Shown piece by piece: positions 42,132 through 51,585 of a DNA stretch of 64,000 nucleotides (its first letter is position 1; each line of letters opens with the position of its first letter). The position numbers and the translations under genes are program-made. The notes below the pieces were generated by a model. That model was given only the letters and a program-made list of their open reading frames with translations. It did no database searches and was not told the DNA's origin. The stretch lies in the NCBI RefSeq assembly GCF_027942295.1, contig NZ_CP101416.1, positions 3,644,501 through 3,708,500 on the forward strand, given 5' to 3'. The DNA is from Pseudanabaena sp. Chao 1811. GTDB lineage: Bacteria; Cyanobacteriota; Cyanobacteriia; Pseudanabaenales; Pseudanabaenaceae.

Positions 42132-44756
42132 TTAAATTACTTCATTAACAGGGAAGCGATCTATTAACTGAGCAGCTTGTTTGGCGGTTTGATAAAGCTG
42201 TGATGGCAAATTCGGCACATGGGGAATTTGGTATAGCAAATCAATAGTGCGGCGCATGAGGCGCACAATATCACCTTCATCAAGATTTGTGTTTTGACAT
42301 AGCTCCACCCATTCCATTCCCAACGCCCACTGCTCGACTAGTCCCGTCAGCTCGTAATCTAACCATGCAGGAATATCGACTAAATGACGACGCTGTACCT
42401 GCATCAACTCACGACGGCGATCGCGTAAACCATCGAGGGCATCTTCAACCGTTGGCGATAAACCAAACTTGATCCAGTTGTCTGGACGACTATTTTCACT
42501 AACGATCGCGGCGCAGACAGTAGCAAGATGATGGGGTAAGAGATTATCTAACTCGCCTGAAATCAGGGCTAGTGCTAACCAAAGTTCATTTTCACCCCGT
42601 AATGCGGCGACAACTTGACCCGTTGCCGTCGGCTGAGTTTCTTGAAGGCAGCCATAGGATTGCAGAATATTGACTAAGCTCATGAACTCTTGCCAATGTC
42701 TCTGTCGGCGTTCATTGACCACCTTTTGCTGAAATTCGATTTGGCGTTGCAACTGTTCGAGGCGATTTACTTTTTTGAATACTGCACCGCGATCGCTCAT
42801 TTTCGAGACAGGATGCTTATCCATTTCCGATTCGATCGCCATCACTTTTGCCTGTTGCTTGATCACTTCAGGAGCTAAATCTGGATCGGGCAGTGGCGTA
42901 ATTTTTTGGGCGATCGCTAAACTAGTCTCATCGCCATCAATGGATTGCCCCGGTTTTAATGTCAACTTGGCTGGATATTCGATATCACCGTCAAGTAGTA
43001 AATCACTACCAACGAGGACAATATCTTTGTAACCTGCCACATACCAGCGATTATCGCGCCCAAGACAGACAAACCAAGGGAATTGTCCAGAACCTTGCAC
43101 CTTTGCTGCCAGCACCGTATGTACGATCAAGCCTTTATTGGTGCGAATTGTCAGCGGTGAACCTGATAGTAAATAGGGCGCATAGGATGCTAAATCATGG
43201 AGACGGGTCTCTTCAGCTTGCTGGGCAAGAAGCTTGAGCAGTCGCCGTTCTTCTCGAAGGCGATCGCGTAATTTGTCATAAACTTCCAATTGTTTCAAAT
43301 CAACGGAAGCAAGATCCTTTTCTAATTTAGCAATTTGTTCTATTACCAATTCTAGATTCTGGATTTGAGGTGCAAGATTAAGATCAGCGAGATATTGACC
43401 AAAGCTACGCTCTACCAGATCTCTAGCTTGATCGAGGGAGTGAGTTTGCAGCAAGTTCATCACCATCCCGTAGCTAGGTGCAAACTGGCTCACGAGCGGA
43501 TCAGCAGAGGATGTGGCAAGATGGGCGGCTTCCTTCGCACCTTCAAAGGGAGTTTGTACTGTCACAACATAGCCAACTTCATCCATTCCTCTTCGTCCTG
43601 CTCTGCCTGCCATTTGCAGAAACTCCGAAGCAGTAAGCAACCGATGTCCGCGATCGGTACGTTTGGAAATACTGGAAATCACTGTAGTTCTAGCGGGCAT
43701 ATTAATTCCTGCTGCCAGAGTTTCCGTCGCAAATACAACTTTAATTAGACCTTGTTGAAACAACTCTTCGACAAAGCCTTTCCATGCGGGTAAAATCCCT
43801 GCGTGATGGGCGGCGATGCCACGATAGAGGGCATCAATATGCAGAGGTTTACCAATCTCAGGATTCGCAGCGATGAAGGCATCAATTTGGGGTTTGAGGC
43901 GCAGTGACTCTTCGGCATTAACGAGAGAGACATTACCTAAATCGGCTACGGACTTATCACAACCCCGACGGCTAAAGATGAAGTAGATTGCGGGGAGCAT
44001 ATCTCGCTGACGTAGATGGGAAATGACGGCTCCGATCGCAGGAACAATTTTATGTCTTTCTTCTTTGGTTGGTGGTTTATTGGTAAGAGGCTTGAGGCGC
44101 GGATTAATTTTTTGATTGGAACTGTCTAATAGAGGGAAGAAACCTTTGCTATTACAAAAAGAATGTTGTAGAGGAACTGGTCGAAAATCTGAATAGATTA
44201 ATTCTGTATCACTATGTACTTTGTGAATCCAGTCGGTTAGTTGTTGGCTATTTGCCACGGTTGCTGAGAGTGCCACCAACTGCACTTCCGCAGGACAATA
44301 CACAATGGATTCTTCCCAAACTGTACCGCGTTGGCGATCGTTCATGTAGTGGCATTCATCCAGTACTACCACTTCCACGTCCGTGAGGGAAGTACCCACT
44401 TCACCAATGGGAGTGCCATAGAGCATGTTCCGAAAGATCTCGGTGGTCATCACCAAAATCGGTGCATCACGATTTACAGAGGTATCCCCCGTTAGCAAGC
44501 CCACATTGCTCTCTCCAAACTGTTGCCGAAAGTCGCGCAATTTCTGGTTGGAGAGGGCTTTGAGAGGCGTGGTATAAAAAACGCGCCGATTGCCTGCTAG
44601 TGCTGCATGGATAGCATATTCGCCGATTAAGGTTTTTCCTGAACCAGTGGGCGCACAAACAACGACCGACTTACCTGCTTGCAAGGCGGCGATCGCCTGT
44701 AACTGAAACTGGTCAAGTTGAAATGGATATAGTTCTTGTGGGTCTAATGCTTGCAC
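42132..44756 (-). CDS. Ski2-like DEAD/DECH-box RNA helicase with DSHCT domain
   Basis: 874 residues. Motif Q/I is FQLDQFQLQAI...APTGSGKTLIGEYA, with TPLKALSNQK, motif II LDECHYMND, motif III ALSATVANS and motifs V/VI FATETLAAGINMPAR...MAGRAGRRGMD. The C-terminus has the DSHCT (Mtr4/Ski2) domain from about 720 (GLVEQWALGMEW, NLDEGDIVRLMRRTIDLLYQIPH). Starts with GTG at 44756. The family unwinds structured RNA; a role in RNA decay is inference. Confidence 0.93.
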   Translation of the reverse strand: MQALDPQELYPFQLDQFQLQAIAALQAGKSVVVCAPTGSGKTLIGEYAIHAALAGNRRVFYTTPLKALSNQKLRDFRQQFGESNVGLLTGDTSVNRDAPILVMTTEIFRNMLYGTPIGEVGTSLTDVEVVVLDECHYMNDRQRGTVWEESIVYCPAEVQLVALSATVANSQQLTDWIHKVHSDTELIYSDFRPVPLQHSFCNSKGFFPLLDSSNQKINPRLKPLTNKPPTKEERHKIVPAIGAVISHLRQRDMLPAIYFIFSRRGCDKSVADLGNVSLVNAEESLRLKPQIDAFIAANPEIGKPLHIDALYRGIAAHHAGILPAWKGFVEELFQQGLIKVVFATETLAAGINMPARTTVISSISKRTDRGHRLLTASEFLQMAGRAGRRGMDEVGYVVTVQTPFEGAKEAAHLATSSADPLVSQFAPSYGMVMNLLQTHSLDQARDLVERSFGQYLADLNLAPQIQNLELVIEQIAKLEKDLASVDLKQLEVYDKLRDRLREERRLLKLLAQQAEETRLHDLASYAPYLLSGSPLTIRTNKGLIVHTVLAAKVQGSGQFPWFVCLGRDNRWYVAGYKDIVLVGSDLLLDGDIEYPAKLTLKPGQSIDGDETSLAIAQKITPLPDPDLAPEVIKQQAKVMAIESEMDKHPVSKMSDRGAVFKKVNRLEQLQRQIEFQQKVVNERRQRHWQEFMSLVNILQSYGCLQETQPTATGQVVAALRGENELWLALALISGELDNLLPHHLATVCAAIVSENSRPDNWIKFGLSPTVEDALDGLRDRRRELMQVQRRHLVDIPAWLDYELTGLVEQWALGMEWVELCQNTNLDEGDIVRLMRRTIDLLYQIPHVPNLPSQLYQTAKQAAQLIDRFPVNEVI

Positions 44757-44940
44757 GCACTTCTGCCTGAGTAAATATACTTGAGTCTGATTCTATCTTT
44801 TCGCTAATTACGGTGCTGGGCGTAGCAATTAACGAAAATTTAAAGATTGAGCGAGTTGCAAGTGACTGTAAATACTTGCTTAGCCTTCTATAGTATCCCA
44901 TTGCTTAGAATTGCCAAAACTAATACCAATAGGACTGTAA

Positions 44941-45020
44941 GTAGCTGAGCGCAATTAAATATAAAACTCCAAAACCTGTAGCGCACGCTGCGCGTGCGCT
45001 ACAGGTTTTGGCTCTATAGC
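44941..45020. repeat. family C repeat with perfect 20-bp hairpin
   Basis: A GTAGCTGAGCGCAATTAAAT lead is followed by a hairpin, CCAAAACCTGTAGCGCACGC (44969-44988), TGC loop, and its exact complement. The same lead occurs inverted near 14585-14607 (AGTAGCTGGGCGCAGTTAAAT on the minus strand). With the next hairpin this accounts for most of the 345-bp gap. Confidence 0.6.
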
Positions 45021-45042
45021 CAAATTTTGTTTAGGGACGCAC

Positions 45043-45099
45043 ATGAATTAAAAGAATGAAAAGGGTTGCTTTGCAACCCTTTTCATTCTTTTAATTCAT
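45043..45099. terminator. perfect 27-bp hairpin after the TPR gene
   Basis: Arms of 27 bases (45043-45069 and 45073-45099) around a TTT loop, directly after the stop of the minus-strand TPR gene. Probably ends that transcript. Confidence 0.6.
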
Positions 45100-45101
45100 G
45101 C

Positions 45102-45815
45102 TTAAGGCTTACCGATCTCCTTAAGGACAATATTATATTGTTCTAAATCACCTTGCTGCTTAAAGAGTTCAGCAGCTTTCTTTAAGTCTGATTTTTCTCC
45201 CTGTTTGTCTTTTAAATTAGATTTGGCTAAACCACGATTGTAGTAGGCGGCGGCAGCACTTCTAATTCCCCAATTGCGATCAATCTTCAGCGCTTCGTTA
45301 TAATCAGCGATCGCTCCCTTCGGATCACCTAAGGTATATTTCGCAACCCCACGATTGTAGTAGGCAAGAGCAAAGTCGGGCTTAAGGCGAATCGCTTCAT
45401 TCCAGTCTGTGATCGCGCCCTGATAATCTTTTAAGGTGTACTTTACGAGACCGCGATCGCTATAGGCTTTAGCATCATCGAGTTGAGAGCTGATCGCTTG
45501 CTTGTGATCATCCTTCTTAGCAGCTTCGCGATTGTAAGCATAAAGAAAATATTCAGGATTGAGCCTGATTGCGTCACTCCAGTCCACGATCGCCCCTTTG
45601 TAATCTTTCTTCGCAGCTTTTTCGCTACCACTGTTGGCTAGGGCTTGGGCTTTGATATCTTTGTCGGATTTAGGTGTTGGTGCAATCTCACTTGTTGGCG
45701 TTAAAGCAGGATTGTCTGTCTTGGGTTGGAGTAGAAAATAGGTTACTGCTGCCAATCCACCAACGAGCAAAAAGACAACTATGAAAACTACGATTTTTTG
45801 ATTACTTTTTGCCAT
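45102..45815 (-). CDS. membrane-anchored TPR-repeat protein
   Basis: 237 residues. An N-terminal membrane segment (KIVVFIVVFLLVGGLAAVTYFLL) is followed by a Thr/Pro/Ala linker. About four TPR units follow, built on the pattern NPEYFLYAYNREAAK, DYQGAITDWNEAIRLKPDFALAYYNRGVAKY. A scaffold or protein-interaction role is likely. It is just downstream of the adenylate cyclase on the same strand with a 63-bp gap, so they may be co-transcribed. Confidence 0.82.
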   Translation of the reverse strand: MAKSNQKIVVFIVVFLLVGGLAAVTYFLLQPKTDNPALTPTSEIAPTPKSDKDIKAQALANSGSEKAAKKDYKGAIVDWSDAIRLNPEYFLYAYNREAAKKDDHKQAISSQLDDAKAYSDRGLVKYTLKDYQGAITDWNEAIRLKPDFALAYYNRGVAKYTLGDPKGAIADYNEALKIDRNWGIRSAAAAYYNRGLAKSNLKDKQGEKSDLKKAAELFKQQGDLEQYNIVLKEIGKP

Positions 45816-45878
45816 AGCTTGAGATTAATGAGTCGAAGCGATTATTGAGTTGTTTTAGAAGATGATCTAGTTCATCAT

Positions 45879-48524
45879 TTATTTCTCTGTTAGTCTCCAT
45901 ACGCCATCCCAGTCATCCTCAGGAGCATTAAGCAAGAAGTGTTGACAACGGGTAATATGAATATTTGCAGCCTTATTACTCTTGTCCAGCTCTAGCACCT
46001 CGGCAAATTCAGCCACCGCTTTACTAAACTTGCGAGCGAGGTAATGCTCACGCCCTGCATGATAATGCTCAATAATCCGCGTTTGAATTTCACTTAGAGG
46101 ATCGGACTTTAAACCGATTAATTCATAAACACTGACGGGCTGATTTTTTCCCTTAACTTGGATGCGATCCAGTTCGCGTACCCAGATGCGATCGCCACAA
46201 AGTTTGTAGGTAGTCTCGCTAATAATGGCATCAGTACCATATTGTTTACTAGCTCCCTCCAGCCTTGAGCCAAGATTGACCCCATCACCGATCGCTGTAA
46301 ATTCCATACGCCGTGTTGAGCCAATATTGCCACTGATCACCGTATCGGAGTTAATGCCAATCCCGATTTTGATCGTTGCCATATCGATTTCTTTCTGGGT
46401 CTGAGGCTTTAGCTTCTCGATACGCTTGATATTAAACTCTTGCAGACGATGGCGCATATCGATCGCCGTCTGCACAGCCATCCACGCATGATCGGGAATT
46501 GGCAGAGGTGAGCCAAAGACCGCCATAATTGCATCACCAATATACTTGTCGAGTGTGCCTTTGTAATTAAAGACCGCCTCCACCATCGTTTCAAAATACT
46601 CGTTCAGCATCATGACCACATCTTCGGCAGCGAGGGATTCCGTCAACGTCGTATAGCTGCGAATATCAGAAAAGAGTACTGAAACCTCTTTGCGATCGCC
46701 ACCCATTTTGGCATCACCACCCGCTAAGAGCTGTTCCGCCAGTTCTTGAGTCATGTAGCGGTACATCGTACTTTTCAGCCGTTTTTCTTGGCTAATGTCT
46801 TCCATGACTACGAGTGCACCGCGGACACCTTCACCCTCATCACCTTCGGACATAGTATTGATGGAGATATTGATGCTGTGCTGCTCACCATCGGTAGAAC
46901 GGAGGGTTTGGTCAGGATAATATTGCTTGCGAGACTTATCATCGCCACCCGCTAAGCTAGTATCAAACCACTTTGTAAAGTTGGCAGTTTCAATATCAAT
47001 GAGTTCATAAACTGATCGCCCTTCGAGGGAAGTATTGCCCACGCCGAGTAAGTCATAGGCTCGTTCATTTGCGGCGATGATTTTGCCATGCTTATCCGTA
47101 GAGATCACACCATCGGATAGACTCCGCAGAATATCCTTCTGCATTTGCTGCTCTTGTTTGACCTTCGCGAACAATTTGGCGTTTTCCAGAGCTACGCCAG
47201 CTTGTACGTTGAAGACCTTCATAAATTCTTCGTCATTGCTATTAAAGCTAGCTTTGAAGCGATCGGGAGCTGCGGGCCATTTGGTGGGATCATATTCAGG
47301 AAAATCACCACGCTGCACTTTGTTAACCAGTTGCGTAACCCCAATCAATTCTTTATTGGAGTTAAAAATTGGCATACAAAGCAAGCTGCAAGTACGATAA
47401 CCGTTGGCTTGATCAAATTTCTTCGAGTTATCGGCATCGGGATGTTCGTAAAGGTCAAAGGGAATATTTAATACTTCGCCTGTAATCGCCACACGCCCTG
47501 CATAACCGACACCCATTGGCACGCGCAATTCTTTGGTTAAGCCATGTTGATCGACAATTTGTGTCCAGAGATCGTTACGATCGCGATCGATTAACCACAA
47601 TGTACTGCGATCGGCATTCATCAGGAGCTTGGCTTCATCCATGACCTTTTTCAAGGTTGCCTCTAGGTCTAAACTCTGTCCTAGGGACATCGCCGCTTTC
47701 ATTAGCGCATCCGCAGCACGTTGCTTTTGGGCAGCAGAATAAAAAGCCTGTGAGCTTTCTAAAATGAGCCGCATTGATGGCGCAAACTGAGCAAATAGGG
47801 CTTGATCTTCCTCGGTAAAGCCAATGTTATCGACGCGATCTTCTAGGGGAATTGAAGGATCATTAATCTGTAATTTATTGATTAGTTGCACCACAGCCAC
47901 TAGTTGATCGTTATCGTTCAACAAGGGCATGGCAAGCATAGAATAGGTACGATAGCCTGTGCGCTCAAATTGCTTCTTGGCTTGAGCCGATCGCGGATCG
48001 TCAAAAAAATCGAAGGGAATGTTAACGATACGTCCGTAGGTAGCAACTTCACCTGCGATGCTGGTTGGCTCAGTGGAAATGCGAATTTCAATATTCTTGC
48101 CATCTTCGCTGGGTACATTCGTCCAGAGTTGATTTTTATCGGCATCTAATAAAAAAATTGTGGTGCGATCGGCGGAAAGTAGTTCACCAATTTTGCCGCG
48201 AATCGCTTGCAGCATTTCATCAAGGATCACATCAAAATCGGTATTGAGCATTCCGAGGGTTTGATTGACGATCCTCAGCCTTTGTTCAACATCATTAACA
48301 ACTTGGCTGAATTTTTCGGGAGTTAGTGGGGCAAGTACGGATGCAAAATTACCAGCCTTTGTTACAGCTAAAGCGCTGGAAGTAGGATCGGAATTATCTG
48401 GAAAACTCGATGGAACTAATGACGTTTGGCTGTGCTTGGCAGATGGAAATTCACTCTCTGCAATCACATCAATCGTAGCGGGCGTATCTATGGATGGTAT
48501 GCGAGAAGGGGGTGATTGTGTCAT
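45879..48524 (-). CDS. GAF-GAF-PAS adenylate cyclase (CyaB1/CyaB2-like)
   Basis: About 881 residues. Domain order is GAF 1 (about 95-250), GAF 2 (270-450), a PAS domain (470-570: LRSLSDGVISTDKHGKIIAANERAYDLLG) and a class III cyclase catalytic domain (615-800), then a short helical tail. The catalytic region has VLFSDIRSYTTLTE (metal Asp), GTLDKYIGDAIMAVFG (metal Asp and substrate Lys) and RRMEFTAIGDGVNLGSRLEG (Thr at the adenine-specificity position). The Lys/Thr pair matches cyanobacterial adenylate cyclases such as Anabaena CyaB1, whose GAF domains bind cAMP. I chose the ATG at 48524 over the TTG at 48554. Confidence 0.9.
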   Translation of the reverse strand: MTQSPPSRIPSIDTPATIDVIAESEFPSAKHSQTSLVPSSFPDNSDPTSSALAVTKAGNFASVLAPLTPEKFSQVVNDVEQRLRIVNQTLGMLNTDFDVILDEMLQAIRGKIGELLSADRTTIFLLDADKNQLWTNVPSEDGKNIEIRISTEPTSIAGEVATYGRIVNIPFDFFDDPRSAQAKKQFERTGYRTYSMLAMPLLNDNDQLVAVVQLINKLQINDPSIPLEDRVDNIGFTEEDQALFAQFAPSMRLILESSQAFYSAAQKQRAADALMKAAMSLGQSLDLEATLKKVMDEAKLLMNADRSTLWLIDRDRNDLWTQIVDQHGLTKELRVPMGVGYAGRVAITGEVLNIPFDLYEHPDADNSKKFDQANGYRTCSLLCMPIFNSNKELIGVTQLVNKVQRGDFPEYDPTKWPAAPDRFKASFNSNDEEFMKVFNVQAGVALENAKLFAKVKQEQQMQKDILRSLSDGVISTDKHGKIIAANERAYDLLGVGNTSLEGRSVYELIDIETANFTKWFDTSLAGGDDKSRKQYYPDQTLRSTDGEQHSINISINTMSEGDEGEGVRGALVVMEDISQEKRLKSTMYRYMTQELAEQLLAGGDAKMGGDRKEVSVLFSDIRSYTTLTESLAAEDVVMMLNEYFETMVEAVFNYKGTLDKYIGDAIMAVFGSPLPIPDHAWMAVQTAIDMRHRLQEFNIKRIEKLKPQTQKEIDMATIKIGIGINSDTVISGNIGSTRRMEFTAIGDGVNLGSRLEGASKQYGTDAIISETTYKLCGDRIWVRELDRIQVKGKNQPVSVYELIGLKSDPLSEIQTRIIEHYHAGREHYLARKFSKAVAEFAEVLELDKSNKAANIHITRCQHFLLNAPEDDWDGVWRLTEK

Positions 48525-48748
48525 ATCAGCACTAAGATTTTCGGTTAGTCCCAACTTTAAAATTCTTGATGTTTCAGACTTGATGTTGATCCAAGCACTC
48601 TTGTTCCACTTTTATAGGTTTTCTTAGGACTAAGTAAAGTCACTCTGTAGTCAACCAGATAGTCAAACAGAAAAAAATATCTTAGCATCCCTCAGATTGT
48701 GAGCGCAAACCTAGAAGATCAAGGCGGCGCTTTGCACCACCTTAGATA

Positions 48749-49297
48749 CTAATGGTCATGTTTAAGGCGATTAGGCTCAAGTCGGTTCAGGATCATATCG
48801 AGAAGGCGATCGCTAATATCTTCGGGCGTTTCATCGGCATTGACCATGATTGAGATGTCTGCTTGGGCATAGCGATCGCGCCTTTGTTCATAGATATCGC
48901 TCAAGCGTTGCAAAGGATCTTCAGTTTGCAAGAGGGGACGATGCTCAGATTCGTTTTTAAGGCGATCATACAAAATTTCGACGGGGACATCGATCCAAAC
49001 GACGATGCCATCGTGCAAATGTGACCAATTCAGCGATCGCAGGACAATGCCACCACCTGTCGCGACAACTAAACGGGTATAGGCCGATAATTGTGAAAGT
49101 ACCTGCTGTTCGAGATCACGAAAAGTATCTTCGCCATCATCGGCAAAAATTTCAGTAATTGATTTGCCTGCACATTGCTCGATCAATGGATCCGTATCGA
49201 CAAAGTTGTAATTTGCTTTGTGCGCTAAAAGCTTGCCGATGGTGCTTTTGCCAGCCCCCATCATTCCAATCAAAAAAATATTCGTTCCGTTGAGCAT
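48749..49297 (-). CDS. aroK: shikimate kinase
   Basis: 182 residues. Shikimate kinase phosphorylates shikimate in the chorismate pathway. Walker A GMMGAGKSTIG is at residues 11-21. The shikimate-binding DTDPLIEQ, GEDTFRDLE and VATGGGIVLR follow, and the lid/adenine region EHRPLLQ comes next. Normal length. It is divergent from the membrane GTPase gene, with a strong hairpin in between. Confidence 0.95.
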   Translation of the reverse strand: MLNGTNIFLIGMMGAGKSTIGKLLAHKANYNFVDTDPLIEQCAGKSITEIFADDGEDTFRDLEQQVLSQLSAYTRLVVATGGGIVLRSLNWSHLHDGIVVWIDVPVEILYDRLKNESEHRPLLQTEDPLQRLSDIYEQRRDRYAQADISIMVNADETPEDISDRLLDMILNRLEPNRLKHDH

Positions 49298-49318
49298 TTA
49301 CTTAGGATTCTGCGATTT

Positions 49319-49381
49319 AATAAAGAACCAATTTTTTTGTATTGTGGCAAGGTCACAATACAAAAAAATTGGTTCTTTATT
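49319..49381. repeat. perfect hairpin with 28-bp arms in a divergent promoter region
   Basis: Arms 49319-49346 and 49354-49381 are exactly complementary (AATAAAGAACCAATTTTTTT then GTATTGTG) around a GCAAGGT loop. Unlike the other hairpins it lies between two gene starts, not two gene ends. Confidence 0.75.
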
Positions 49382-49532
49382 TTACTGCACGTCCCTTAGA
49401 GTAAAAAATTAGCATAGGCATCGCTTAGAAGCGTCTATTCCCATCATTCTAAGAAAGTGGTTTAAAAATCACCTAGAATCATTTATTGTCATCCTGACGT
49501 TTGTTGTGAAACTGAAAAAGAGTACGTTGTGA

Positions 49533-51083
49533 ATGCTGAACTCGCGCATGGTCTTGTCTCGCAAAAGTTGGTTTATCGGTTTAGGAGTTGTCAGTGTTGC
49601 CGCGATCGCTAATGCGCTGTTTTCACTGGAACATGATTGGCACTTGCTCACTATTAGCACCCTGATGGTTGGTGGCACACTTTTGTTCGCAAATGTGCGC
49701 CAGAGTTTTGCGGCAGTGGTTGATCAGCCCCAAGTCATTGATCGCAATTTTTTGTTTAAAGAATTGCAACAGGTGCAGAAGGCGATCGCTAAAATTGCTG
49801 ATGCTAATAAACGGGCAGACTTAAACGAGCAAGCTCAACAAATTACCAGCAATTTACAAAAAAATAATTTTCGGATCGTTATTTTTGGTACTGGCTCCGC
49901 AGGTAAGACCTCAGTAATTAATGCTCTATTGGGGCGCAAGGCAGGCACGACGGGAGCAGCGATCGGCACAACGATTACTCGCGAAGAATATAGCTATCAA
50001 GGTATTGATTTCTCGCCTGTCGGGATCACCCCGATTCATACTGAAAAGATCAAGCGTCAAGTTTCTCTGTTAGATACATCAGGGATACAGGAAATGGGCG
50101 AAATGGGGCAAGCGCGTGAGTTAGAAGCCCTAAAACTTGCTCAAAATGCAGACCTTATGGTGTTTGTGACTTCAGGGGATTTGACTAATACTGAATATTG
50201 TGAACTCGATCGCCTTGCAGGTTTGGGTAAGCGCGTCATTCTTGCCTTTAATAAAACGGATTTATATTTACCAAGCGATCGCGAACAGGTTTTAACGAAA
50301 CTCAAGGAACGCACTCAGCAATTTTTAACAGCACCTGATATTGTGGCGATCGCCGCCAAGCCAAGTCCCATCAAAGTGCGTCAATATGCCAATGCCGAAG
50401 CTTCGGTCAGTCATAACGCTAGCCAAGAATGGTGGGAAGATGTGCCACCCGATGTGTCAGCTTTGAAAGAACGTATTGAAACAATTTTGTCTAACGAGTG
50501 GGAAGAGCTACTAATTCATAACACCCATCTCCAAATCCAAAACCTGCTACATGAAATCAATGGCACAATTAACCAAGAACGCCGCCAAGATGCCACCACA
50601 ATCATCAATCGCTACCAAGTACTTGCTGCTACTACGGTTTTTGCAAATCCAATTCCTGCAATTGATTTACTCGCAGGAGCTGCCATTAATACCCAAATGT
50701 TGATCGATCTCGCCAAAATTTATGATCGTCCCTTAAATTTCAAACAGGCTCAGCAACTTACAATGACGATTGCTCAGCAATTATTACAACTTGGCTGCAT
50801 CGAGATTGCCACTTCCGCGATCGCTTCTTGCTTTAAGGTAAATGCGATCACCTACGCGATCGGTGGTTCGATGCAGGCAGTTACAGCCGCCTATCTGACC
50901 CATATTGGCGGGATGAGTTTTGTGGAATATCTAGAGCAGCAACCTCAAGCCGCTATCAGTGATAATCCTGAAATCACCAACAAACTGCAACAAATATGTG
51001 ACAGGACATTTAAAGCATTACAAAGCGATCGCTTCTTCATTGATTTTGTCACCAATATTTCCAGACGTATCGCCATCACATAA
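49533..51083 (+). CDS. membrane-associated GTPase of the DUF697/YcjF type
   Basis: 516 residues. Two hydrophobic N-terminal segments (about residues 13-32 and 36-54) are followed by an amphipathic helix. The GTPase domain has P-loop GTGSAGKTSVINALLG near 120, switch region GTTITREE, DTSG in SLLDTSGIQEM, NKTD in FNKTDLY and SAK-like AIAAKPS. The C-terminal DUF697 region is VLAATTVFANPIPAIDLLAGAAINTQML. Cyanobacterial members are of unknown function; a dynamin/Era-like membrane role is only a guess. Confidence 0.85.
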   Translation: MLNSRMVLSRKSWFIGLGVVSVAAIANALFSLEHDWHLLTISTLMVGGTLLFANVRQSFAAVVDQPQVIDRNFLFKELQQVQKAIAKIADANKRADLNEQAQQITSNLQKNNFRIVIFGTGSAGKTSVINALLGRKAGTTGAAIGTTITREEYSYQGIDFSPVGITPIHTEKIKRQVSLLDTSGIQEMGEMGQARELEALKLAQNADLMVFVTSGDLTNTEYCELDRLAGLGKRVILAFNKTDLYLPSDREQVLTKLKERTQQFLTAPDIVAIAAKPSPIKVRQYANAEASVSHNASQEWWEDVPPDVSALKERIETILSNEWEELLIHNTHLQIQNLLHEINGTINQERRQDATTIINRYQVLAATTVFANPIPAIDLLAGAAINTQMLIDLAKIYDRPLNFKQAQQLTMTIAQQLLQLGCIEIATSAIASCFKVNAITYAIGGSMQAVTAAYLTHIGGMSFVEYLEQQPQAAISDNPEITNKLQQICDRTFKALQSDRFFIDFVTNISRRIAIT

Positions 51084-51087
51084 AAAC

Positions 51088-51116
51088 AAAAAAGCCTCGC
51101 ATTGCGAGGCTTTTTT
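51088..51116. terminator. bidirectional terminator between GTPase and psb30 genes
   Basis: AAAAAA, GCCTCGC, ATT loop, GCGAGGC, TTTTTT: perfect in both directions and lying between convergent genes. Confidence 0.92.
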
Positions 51117-51131
51117 GTCGGTTAGTGAAAA

Positions 51132-51263
51132 TTATAGGTCGCCACTGTTAGCGGATAGTAAGAAGATGATGACGGGGCCAGAGATAACAATCAAAGCTAA
51201 GCTGGTCAATTGAAAAATTAGCTGAAAGTTGATGCTCGACAAGGCAGAAGTTACAAAGTCCAT
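51132..51263 (-). CDS. psb30: photosystem II protein Psb30 (Ycf12)
   Basis: 43-residue single-span protein, MDFVTSALSSINFQLIFQLT at the start and SGPVIIFLLSANSGDL at the end. The (I)NF-x-LI-x-QLT and I-SGP-VIIFLL pattern matches Psb30/Ycf12, a small core subunit near PsbJ and the PsbE/F edge of photosystem II. In the family the C-terminus is usually R-R-G-N-L or R-G-G-N-L; here it is NSGDL. It has its own divergent spacer and a shared terminator. Confidence 0.85.
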   Translation of the reverse strand: MDFVTSALSSINFQLIFQLTSLALIVISGPVIIFLLSANSGDL

Positions 51264-51365
51264 AGCAGTTTTCTTAAATATGATTAATTAATCGAACAAA
51301 ATTCTAGAGTTATTCTAGCAAGCATCGCTACTCAAAAAAACGTCTCCCGCACATAAAACTAAAAG

Positions 51366-51478
51366 AACATGAGTTCAATGTAATCATTTGCGCCATGCTT
51401 TGCACTGTGCAAATAGTAGAAAATGGTAAGAACCGCTTTGTGATTCTTACCATTTTCTACTTGTGTCGAATTGATATA
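51366..51478. repeat. family B repeat, degenerate copy (B5)
   Basis: Left end AACATGAGTTCAATGTAATC and a core hairpin GTAGAAAATGGTAAGAA (51416-51432) with its complement at 51444-51460. The right end reads TATCAATTCGA on the opposite strand. It takes up most of the 320-bp spacer between psb30 and the TPR gene. Confidence 0.5.
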
Positions 51479-51585
51479 AAAACAGCGTAGTACTGCAAAG
51501 TAGCACCACCCTCTTTTTTACGGTTTTGATAAAGAAGCGCTATCATTTGAAATACATACATCCACAATTGGTAAGAGTTATACCT

